Below are positions 58,162 to 64,000 of a DNA stretch of 64,000 nt, in pieces. The stretch is taken from NCBI RefSeq assembly GCF_014648855.1, contig NZ_BMRX01000002.1:483513-547512 (forward strand). The letters run 5' to 3'. The position numbers and the translations under genes were made by a program. Position 1 is the stretch's first letter. Each line of letters begins with the position of its first letter. Origin of the DNA: Streptomyces parvulus (GTDB taxonomy: Bacteria; Actinomycetota; Actinomycetes; Streptomycetales; Streptomycetaceae). A model generated the notes under the pieces. That model saw only the letters and a program-made list of their open reading frames with translations. It did not search any database and had not been told where the DNA came from.

Positions 58162-59292
58162 GTGAGCGACACGGTCGTGGGCACGCCGGCGGCGCGTCCC
58201 GCCGGGGGGACCGCGCCGGCCCGTGACACGGGGGTGAGGGGCGGCCGGCTGCGTGCCCTGGACGGGCTGCGGCTGGTGGCGGCGCTGATGGTGGCGGCGT
58301 ACCACTACGGCGGGCGCGGGGGCAGCGTGACCGAGGCCTGGGGCAGCTCGCCGGAACGTCAGTTCCCGACCCTGCACGGCCCGCTGTCCTACGGCTGCCT
58401 CGGCGTGCAGTTCTTCTTCGTGATCAGCGGATTCGTGATCTGCATGAGCGGCTGGGGCCGTTCCCCCGCGTCCTTCGCCGCCTCCCGCGCCGCGCGGCTG
58501 CTGCCCGCCTACTGGGCGGCGGTCGTCCTGGTGGCGGCGGTGTTCGCGCTGCCGGTGGTGGCCTGGGACGCGGTGCCGGCGAGCGACGCGCTGGTCAACC
58601 TGACCATGCTCCAGCAGCCGCTGGGCGCCGACCGGGTGCTGGGGGTGTGCTGGACGCTGTGGGTGGAGGTCCGCTTCTACGCGCTGTTCGCGCTCTGCGT
58701 CGTCCTGCCGGGTGCGAGCCGCCGGCGCGTGGTGGTCTTCTGCGCCGGCTGGCTGGCCGCGTCGGCGCTCGCGCGCGCCGCGCACGAGCCGCTGCTCGAC
58801 CTGGTGCTGATGCCGGAGTACGCGCCGTTCTTCGTCGGCGGCGTCGGCCTGTACCTGGTCCACCGCGACCGGCGGGACGCGCACGCGTGGGGGATCGTCG
58901 CCGGCGGCTTCCTCGTCGGGCAGCACCACGCGGTGCGCGCGCTGTCGAACACCGCGGACCCGCACACCTTCGCCCACCGCACGGTCCTCGGCGTCGTCCT
59001 GGTGGTCGCCGTCGGCTTCGCCGCGGTCGGGGCGGTGGCGCTCGGCCTGCTCGACCGGTGGAACGCGCCCTGGCTCACCGTGGCCGGGGCGCTGACGTAC
59101 CCGTTCTACCTGGTCCACGAGCACCTCGGGTGGGTGGTGATCCACGCCCTGCACCGGGGTCTGGGGGTGCCGTCCGCGGCGACGCTCGCGCTGACGGCCC
59201 TCGGGATACTGGGGCTGGCGTGGCTGCTGCACCGGTGGGTGGAGCGGCCGCTGACGCCCTGGCTGCGGACCGTCTTGACGCGTACGCCTTGA
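58162..59292 (+). CDS. Membrane acyltransferase (acyltransferase 3 family)
   Basis: 376 aa from GTG at 58162 with GGGAG upstream. LRALDGLRLVAALMVAAYHYGG carries the conserved L-DGLR and catalytic His; GCLGVQFFFVISGFVICMS and AARLLPAYWAAVV follow. About ten helices. Catalyses transfer of an acyl group across or at the membrane, probably O-acetylation of cell-wall glycopolymer or another exported sugar. Forty bp after the methyltransferase. Confidence 0.85.
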   Translation: MSDTVVGTPAARPAGGTAPARDTGVRGGRLRALDGLRLVAALMVAAYHYGGRGGSVTEAWGSSPERQFPTLHGPLSYGCLGVQFFFVISGFVICMSGWGRSPASFAASRAARLLPAYWAAVVLVAAVFALPVVAWDAVPASDALVNLTMLQQPLGADRVLGVCWTLWVEVRFYALFALCVVLPGASRRRVVVFCAGWLAASALARAAHEPLLDLVLMPEYAPFFVGGVGLYLVHRDRRDAHAWGIVAGGFLVGQHHAVRALSNTADPHTFAHRTVLGVVLVVAVGFAAVGAVALGLLDRWNAPWLTVAGALTYPFYLVHEHLGWVVIHALHRGLGVPSAATLALTALGILGLAWLLHRWVERPLTPWLRTVLTRTP

Positions 59293-59378
59293 GCGATCCG
59301 TGCGATTCGTGGGATTTTCCTTCCATCGGATTGCGCGCGCCGATCCCCTTTCCGGCCCCGAGAAGGCATCCTCCCCTC

Positions 59379-60341
59379 ATGGCCACTGCGCAAGAGACGC
59401 ACAAGTACCCCGGTGAGCTGAACGACGTCCCCGGCTGGTTCTGGCCGCTCGACCAGGTGCTGTTCTCCTGGTTCCTGGAGCGTCAGGAGAGCCTGGACAC
59501 CCGCGGCGACCTGCTGGAACTGGGTGCCTACCTGGGCAAGAGCGCGATCCTGCTCGGGCACCGGCTGCGGGCGGGCGAGACGCTGACCGTCTGCGACCTG
59601 TTCGGGGCCGAGCCGCCGGACGCGGCCAACCGGGCGGAGGCGGCGAAGTCGTACTCCTCCCTCACCCGGCAGGCCTTCGAACGCAATTACCTCTCCTTCC
59701 ACGACACCCTGCCCACCATCGTCCAGGCCCCCAGCTCCGCGATCGTCGACGAGGTGGCGCCGGGCAGCTGCCGCTTCGTCCACATCGACGCCTCGCACCT
59801 GTACGAGCACGTCGAGGGCGACATCGGCGCGGCCCGCGACCTGCTCGGGCCCGACGGGATCGTCGTCCTCGACGACTTCCGCAGCGAGCACACCCCCGGT
59901 GTCGCCGTCGCCGCCTGGGAGGCGGTGCTCAACCGCGGGCTGCGCCCGATCTGCCTCAGCAGCCAGAAGCTGTACGGCACCTGGGGCGACCCGGAGCCGG
60001 TCCAGGAGGCGCTGATGGCGGCGCTGCGCGGGCGCGACGACATCGCGGTGACGGTGGAGCGGGCGGCGGGCCACCGGCTGGTGCGGACCCGCGCCAAGAT
60101 CAAGCGGCTGAGTCCGCCCCCGCTGCCCGTCTCGCGGTACCCGGCACCCGCCGCGGAGCCGGAGGCGCGGCCCGCCGACCCCGCGCCCGTGCCGGGGCAG
60201 GGCGCCCAGTCCCGCACCGCCCGGACCCCGCGTCCGCCTCGCCCGCGCGACCGCACCCGGCGGCTGGCCCTGGACCTGCTGCCGCCGCTGGTGACCCGCG
60301 CGGTGCGCCGGTACCGGGCCGCCCGGCGGGCCGGGGCCTGA
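59379..60341 (+). CDS. Class I SAM-dependent methyltransferase with disordered tail
   Basis: 320 aa from ATG at 59379. DLLELGAYLGKSAILLGHRL (motif I), LTVCDLFGAEPPD, VHIDASHLYEHVEGDIGAARDLLGPDGIVVLDDF in pieces: the HIDASH and DDF motifs parallel the first methyltransferase of the cluster, so both may act on sugars or on the same polymer. The last 80 residues are Pro/Arg/Ala-rich. 86 bp after the acyltransferase. Confidence 0.8.
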   Translation: MATAQETHKYPGELNDVPGWFWPLDQVLFSWFLERQESLDTRGDLLELGAYLGKSAILLGHRLRAGETLTVCDLFGAEPPDAANRAEAAKSYSSLTRQAFERNYLSFHDTLPTIVQAPSSAIVDEVAPGSCRFVHIDASHLYEHVEGDIGAARDLLGPDGIVVLDDFRSEHTPGVAVAAWEAVLNRGLRPICLSSQKLYGTWGDPEPVQEALMAALRGRDDIAVTVERAAGHRLVRTRAKIKRLSPPPLPVSRYPAPAAEPEARPADPAPVPGQGAQSRTARTPRPPRPRDRTRRLALDLLPPLVTRAVRRYRAARRAGA

Positions 60342-60390
60342 ACGGGCCGGGCGACCCGGGACGGCCGATGCCTGAGGCGGGCCGGCCGGC

Positions 60391-61041
60391 TCAGTCCAGG
60401 CCGTAGGCCGTCCCGATCCCGGTGATCACCAGGGCGAGCGCTTCCTCGAAGTGCCGCTCGTAGTCCGTGAAGATCTCCGCGCCCGCCGCGGCCGTCAGTG
60501 GATAGGCGGCCAGCAGGCGGGCGCGTTCGTCCACGTCGAAGCCCTCCCGGCGCTCGCCGGGCAGCGGCTGCACGCCCTGCTCCTCGGTGACGAAGCCGAG
60601 CGTGAACAGGTACGCCGTCGTGCTCGCCCGGGCCGCCTGGGCGAGGGTGAGCCCGGCGGCGGTGAACAGGCGCAGCGTGTCCTCCATGTGCTCGGCGTGG
60701 ACCGCGCCGGTGAAGCGCGAGCCGCTGAAGACCCTGGCGCCGTCCCGGTAGCCGAGCAGGCTCGCGCGCAGGCCCCGGTTGGTGCGGAGCAGCCGCTCCC
60801 GCCAGGTGTCGGCCGGGTCGAGCGGGGTCTCCGCCACCATCCGCCGGTACATCTCGGTCGCCATCTCGTCGAGCAGGGCCTGCTTGTCCTTGAAGTGCCA
60901 GTAGAGGGCGGGCGCCTTGACGTCCAGCTCCCGGGCGATGGCGCGCAGGGTCAGGCCCTCCAGGCCGACCTCGTTCAGCAGTCCGAGCGCCGTGTCCGCG
61001 ACCCGTCGGCGGTCCAGGGGGGTGCGTCGTTCCGTACTCAC
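60391..61041 (-). CDS. TetR-family repressor (TetR-like C-terminal domain)
   Basis: 216 aa from GTG at 61041. Helix-turn-helix about 10-55 (RRRVADTALGLLNEVGLEGL, TLRAIARELDVKAPALYWHF) and a TetR-C ligand domain. LKWKD-type KDKQALLDEMATEMYRR is typical of the TetR/ActII-like branch that senses drug-like compounds. Two 15-bp palindromes lie between it and the divergent monooxygenase gene. TAAGCT (61053-61048 on the minus strand) ending 7 nt before the GTG suggests a leaderless transcript. Confidence 0.88.
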   Translation of the reverse strand: MSTERRTPLDRRRVADTALGLLNEVGLEGLTLRAIARELDVKAPALYWHFKDKQALLDEMATEMYRRMVAETPLDPADTWRERLLRTNRGLRASLLGYRDGARVFSGSRFTGAVHAEHMEDTLRLFTAAGLTLAQAARASTTAYLFTLGFVTEEQGVQPLPGERREGFDVDERARLLAAYPLTAAAGAEIFTDYERHFEEALALVITGIGTAYGLD

Positions 61042-61050
61042 GCTTGACAG

Positions 61051-61065
61051 CTTAACGGCGTTAAG
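61051..61065. promoter_or_regulatory. TetR-type operator 1 (CTTAACGGCGTTAAG)
   Basis: 15-bp palindrome, arms CTTAAC/GTTAAG, 10 bp from the repressor start. Same arms as operator 2, centre-to-centre distance 38 bp. Confidence 0.8.
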
Positions 61066-61088
61066 TCCATCCTCGGAGCCATCGAGCA

Positions 61089-61103
61089 CTTAACAACGTT
61101 AAG
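61089..61103. promoter_or_regulatory. TetR-type operator 2 (CTTAACAACGTTAAG)
   Basis: 15-bp palindrome overlapping the AAGGAG ribosome binding site of the monooxygenase gene, 11 bp from its start, so repressor binding there would block initiation directly. Confidence 0.8.
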
Positions 61104-61113
61104 GAGTGTGCCC

Positions 61114-62529
61114 GTGGACACGGACGTTCTGGTCGTCGGCGCCGGACCCACCGGTCTCGCCCTCGGCATCGACCTGGCCAGGCGCGGGGTGGACGCGCTG
61201 GTCGTGGAGCGCGCCGGGGCGCTGTTCCCCGGTTCGCGGGGCAAGGGCATCCAGCCGCGCACGATGGAGGTCTTCGACGACCTCGGCGTCGTCGACGCCG
61301 TCCACGCGGCGGGCGGGACCTATCCGGTCGGCATGGTCTGGCGGGACGGCGAGCGGGTCGGCGAGCACCGGATGTTCGACCCGGCCGAGCCGGGCGAGGG
61401 CTCGCCGTACGACGCGCCGTGGATGGTCCCCCAGTGGCGGACGCAGGAGATCCTGGCCGGGCGGCTGGCGGAGCTGGGCGGCGGGGTGTCCTTCGGCCGG
61501 GAGGTCACCGGCGTGACGCAGGACGCGGACGGCGTCACCGCGCACCTCGCCTCGGGTCCGGCCGTCCGGGCCCGATACCTGGTCGCGGCGGACGGCGGTC
61601 GGTCGGCGGTGCGGCGCGCGCTGGGCGTCGGCATGACCGGCGAGGCCGTCGACCCGCACCCGACCCTGGTGGCGGACGTCCGGATCACCGGCCTGGACCG
61701 CGACAACTGGCACATCTTCCCGCCCCGCGAGGGCGACGAGGGCGTCGGCTTCCTCGCCGTCTGCCCGCTGGCCGGCACCGAGGACTTCCAGGTGGTCGCC
61801 CGGTTCCCCGAGGGCACGGCGGTCGACCTCACCCCGGACGGGATCCGCGCGGTCGTCGCCGCCCGCTCGCACCTCGCCCCCGAGGCCGTCACCGAGGTGC
61901 GCTGGGCCTCCGACTTCCGGCCCCGCGCCGCCCTGGCCGACCGCTTCCGGGCCGGCCGGGTCTTCCTCGCCGGGGACGCGGCGCACGTGCACTCACCGGC
62001 GGGCGGCCAGGGCCTGAACACCAGCGTCCAGGACGCCTACAACCTCGGCTGGAAGCTGGGCGCCGTCCTGCGCGACGGTGCCCCGGAGGCGCTGCTGGAC
62101 AGCTACGAGGCGGAACGGCGCCCGGTCGCCGCGCAGATGCTCGGCCTGTCGACCGGCGTCCACCGCGGCGAGGTGCGGCGCGGGGACGCGACCCGCCAGC
62201 TGGGGCTCGGCTACCGCGACTCGGCCCTGACCGCGGAGACGCGGGCGGCGGTCCCCGAGGGTGCGCTGCGGGCCGGCGACCGCGCGCCCGACGGGAAGGT
62301 GGACGGCGTGCGGCTCTTCGACGCGTTCCGGGGACCGCACTGGACGCTGCTGGCGCTGGGCGCGGAAGCCCCCGCCGGGCCGGGCGGAGCGGTGCGGGTA
62401 GTGCGCGGGGAGCCGCACCCGGCGTACGGCACGGGCCTGTTCCTCGTGCGGCCGGACGGGTACGTCGGCTGGGCCGGCGACACCCCGGCCGGCCTCGGCG
62501 CCTACTGGGCGCGCTTCGGCCGGTCGTGA
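61114..62529 (+). CDS. FAD-dependent aromatic monooxygenase
   Basis: 471 aa; GTG at 61114 is 7 nt from AAGGAG, while the earlier GTG at 61108 is too close. Class A flavin hydroxylase: [83 protein letters not shown]-terminal thioredoxin-like region (about 390-471) as in RdmE/MhpA-type enzymes. Likely hydroxylates or inactivates an aromatic compound sensed by the divergent TetR protein, which fits a detoxification or small-molecule tailoring role. Substrate unknown. Confidence 0.88.
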   Translation: MDTDVLVVGAGPTGLALGIDLARRGVDALVVERAGALFPGSRGKGIQPRTMEVFDDLGVVDAVHAAGGTYPVGMVWRDGERVGEHRMFDPAEPGEGSPYDAPWMVPQWRTQEILAGRLAELGGGVSFGREVTGVTQDADGVTAHLASGPAVRARYLVAADGGRSAVRRALGVGMTGEAVDPHPTLVADVRITGLDRDNWHIFPPREGDEGVGFLAVCPLAGTEDFQVVARFPEGTAVDLTPDGIRAVVAARSHLAPEAVTEVRWASDFRPRAALADRFRAGRVFLAGDAAHVHSPAGGQGLNTSVQDAYNLGWKLGAVLRDGAPEALLDSYEAERRPVAAQMLGLSTGVHRGEVRRGDATRQLGLGYRDSALTAETRAAVPEGALRAGDRAPDGKVDGVRLFDAFRGPHWTLLALGAEAPAGPGGAVRVVRGEPHPAYGTGLFLVRPDGYVGWAGDTPAGLGAYWARFGRS

Positions 62530-62542
62530 GGGCGGGCGGCGG

Positions 62543-63196
62543 TCACGCGCTCGCGACGGACAGCTTCACGGCGAAGCCCAGGAACAGCGCGCCGGCCGCC
62601 GAGGTGGCCCCCGCCGAGAGCCGCTTGCGGCGCCGGAAGGCGGCGGCCAGCCGTGTGCCGCTGAAGATCAGGGCGCTGAGGTAGAGGAAGCTGGCGATCT
62701 GCGCGAGGACGCCCAGCACGACGAAGGACAGCGCGGGATGGGCGTACCCCGGGTCGACGAACTGCACGAAGAAGGCGACGAAGAACAGGATCGCCTTGGG
62801 GTTCACCAGGCTCACCACCAGCGCCCGGCGGAAGGGCCGCTCGTCGGCGCCGCCCGCGAGGGCACCGGTGTCCCGCGCGGCCTGCTCCCGGCGCGTGCGC
62901 CACATCCCCCACGCGGCCCGCAGCATGCCGACCGCCATCCAGGTGAGGTACCCGGCACCGGCGTACTTCACGATGCCGAACAGCACCGCGTTGGCCTGGA
63001 GCAGCGAGGCGACCCCGGCGGCCGACAGCGTCATCAGCACCGTGTCGCCGCACCAGACGCCGGCGGCGGCCGTGTACCCGGCGCGCACACCGCGACGGGC
63101 GGCCACGGAGAGGACGTAGAGGGAGTTGGGCCCGGGCAGCAGGATGATCAGGGCCAGGCCCGCGAGATAGGTGGGGAGATCGATGACGCCGAACAT
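62543..63196 (-). CDS. LysE/RhtB-family amino-acid exporter
   Basis: 217 aa. Six-helix LysE fold: [27 protein letters not shown] (conserved PGPN), [57 protein letters not shown] (conserved NPK). [10 protein letters not shown] with LeuE-type spacing suggests leucine or threonine-type exporter. It faces the monooxygenase gene tail-to-tail with 13 bp between stops. Confidence 0.88.
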   Translation of the reverse strand: MFGVIDLPTYLAGLALIILLPGPNSLYVLSVAARRGVRAGYTAAAGVWCGDTVLMTLSAAGVASLLQANAVLFGIVKYAGAGYLTWMAVGMLRAAWGMWRTRREQAARDTGALAGGADERPFRRALVVSLVNPKAILFFVAFFVQFVDPGYAHPALSFVVLGVLAQIASFLYLSALIFSGTRLAAAFRRRKRLSAGATSAAGALFLGFAVKLSVASA

Positions 63197-63292
63197 GGGC
63201 GGAGTGTCGCACGAAGTGACGGCACTCCGCCCGGGTGTTCCAGTGGCCGAGAACGACCGGCCCCGTTGGCCGGAAATCGGCGGCCGACGGTG

Positions 63293-64000
63293 TCAGAAGG
63301 CGTCCGAGGGGACGTAGGTGCCCCAGACCTCGCGCAGGGCGTTGCAGACCTCGCCGACGGTGGCGCGGGCGCGCAGCGCGTCCTTCATCGGGTAGAGGAC
63401 GTTGTCCTCGCCCTCGGCGGCCTTCTTCAGCGCCGCCAGCGCGGTGTCGACGGCCTGCTGGTCGCGTTCGGCGCGCAGCCGGGCGAGGCGTTCGGCCTGC
63501 TGGGCCTCGATGGCCGGGTCGACCCTGAGGGGCTCGTACGGCTCCTCCTCGTCGAGCTGGAAGCGGTTGACGCCGACCACGACCCGCTCCCCGGCGTCGG
63601 TCTCCTGGGCGATGCGGTAGGCGGAGCGCTCGATCTCGCTCTTCTGGAAGCCGTGCTCGATGGCGTTGACCGCGCCGCCGAGGTCCTCGACCTTGGCCAT
63701 CAGCTCCAGCGCCGCCGCCTCGACGTCGTCGGTCATCTTCTCCACGACGTAGGAGCCGGCGAACGGGTCGACGGTCGCGGTCACGTCCGTCTCGTAGGCC
63801 AGCACCTGCTGCGTGCGCAGCGCCAGGCGGGCCGACTTGTCGGTGGGCAGCGCGATGGCCTCGTCGAAGGAGTTGGTGTGCAGCGACTGCGTCCCGCCCA
63901 GCACCGCCCCCAGACCCTGCACCGCCACCCGCACCAGGTTCACCTCGGGCTGCTGCGCGGTCAGCTGCACCCCCGCCGTCTGCGTGTGGAAACGCAGCAT
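63293..64000 (-). CDS. Acyl-CoA mutase large subunit, C-terminal part (runs off the right edge)
   Basis: 235 codons, no start inside the window. [75 protein letters not shown] and [12 protein letters not shown] are typical of the methylmalonyl/isobutyryl-CoA mutase catalytic subunit. The chain ends [11 protein letters not shown] without a C-terminal cobalamin-binding domain, so it needs a separate small subunit, as in Icm/Hcm-type mutases. It links to the propionyl-CoA theme of pccB at the other end of the window. In S. coelicolor I recall mutA2 here. Confidence 0.85.
   Translation of the reverse strand: MLRFHTQTAGVQLTAQQPEVNLVRVAVQGLGAVLGGTQSLHTNSFDEAIALPTDKSARLALRTQQVLAYETDVTATVDPFAGSYVVEKMTDDVEAAALELMAKVEDLGGAVNAIEHGFQKSEIERSAYRIAQETDAGERVVVGVNRFQLDEEEPYEPLRVDPAIEAQQAERLARLRAERDQQAVDTALAALKKAAEGEDNVLYPMKDALRARATVGEVCNALREVWGTYVPSDAF

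Noticed and set aside
1..64000. tRNA, rRNA, insertion sequences, integrases or attachment sites
   Set aside because: None recognised on either strand; the window looks like conserved core chromosome.

Overview
The window reads as chromosomal core of a Streptomyces: G+C is very high throughout, third codon positions are almost always G or C, GTG starts and 4-base ATGA/GTGA gene overlaps are common, and there are no rRNA or tRNA genes, insertion sequences, phage genes or CRISPR arrays. From memory, gene order follows the Streptomyces coelicolor stretch from about SCO4928 (cya) down to about SCO4869 (an acyl-CoA mutase). No database could be searched, so SCO-style equivalences are recollection.

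Layout. 1-7.1 kb: short-chain acyl-CoA carboxylation (biotin ligase, PccB beta, epsilon subunit, AccA2 biotin carboxylase/carrier), with a tiny membrane protein, Maf and a membrane protein, after the start of an adenylate cyclase. 7.1-18.9 kb: a DeoR-type regulator, a quinone reductase, purine nucleoside phosphorylase, a phosphohexo/pentomutase, deoxyribose-phosphate aldolase, two aldehyde dehydrogenases (one truncated) and a uridine kinase-like protein. 19-24.4 kb: the sigQ / afsQ1-afsQ2 / lipoprotein signalling locus, then VanZ, PspC and secreted proteins. 24.5-41.9 kb: adenosine deaminase, a hydrolase, a LysR/MFS pair, an ECF sigma factor with SnoaL tail overlapping a STAS gene, an AEC transporter, Uma2, then the nucleoside import operon (ATPase, two permeases, cytidine deaminase, thymidine phosphorylase), two BmpA-like lipoproteins and an M20 amidohydrolase. 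42.1-60.3 kb: a nonulosonic-acid (probably Kdn) cell-wall glycopolymer cluster. 60.4-64 kb: TetR/FAD monooxygenase pair, LysE exporter, and the C-terminal part of a methylmalonyl-CoA-mutase-type subunit.

The most striking structure is a 12-bp palindrome, CTACGCGCGTAG, perfect in front of deoD, deoC, add and the nucleoside ABC operon and near-perfect (TAACGCGCGTAG) in front of both BmpA-like genes, with a degenerate copy before the DeoR-type gene. It ties genes spread over 30 kb into one predicted regulon: import (BmpA/ABC), deamination (Add, Cdd), phosphorolysis (DeoD, DeoA), mutation of pentose-1-phosphate (the PGM-family enzyme), cleavage to glyceraldehyde-3-phosphate and acetaldehyde (DeoC), and oxidation of the aldehyde (ALDH pair). 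Three of these genes look leaderless.

The glycopolymer cluster combines a sialic-acid-synthase-like enzyme lacking the usual C-terminal SAF domain, a CMP-nonulosonate synthetase fused to a KdsC-like HAD phosphatase, two paralogous GT2 + polysialyltransferase-family pairs, a protein with vertebrate-type sialyltransferase (GT29) motifs, a three-part pyruvyltransferase-family protein, two acyltransferases and two methyltransferases. No ManNAc-forming epimerase is present, which fits Kdn rather than N-acetylneuraminate.
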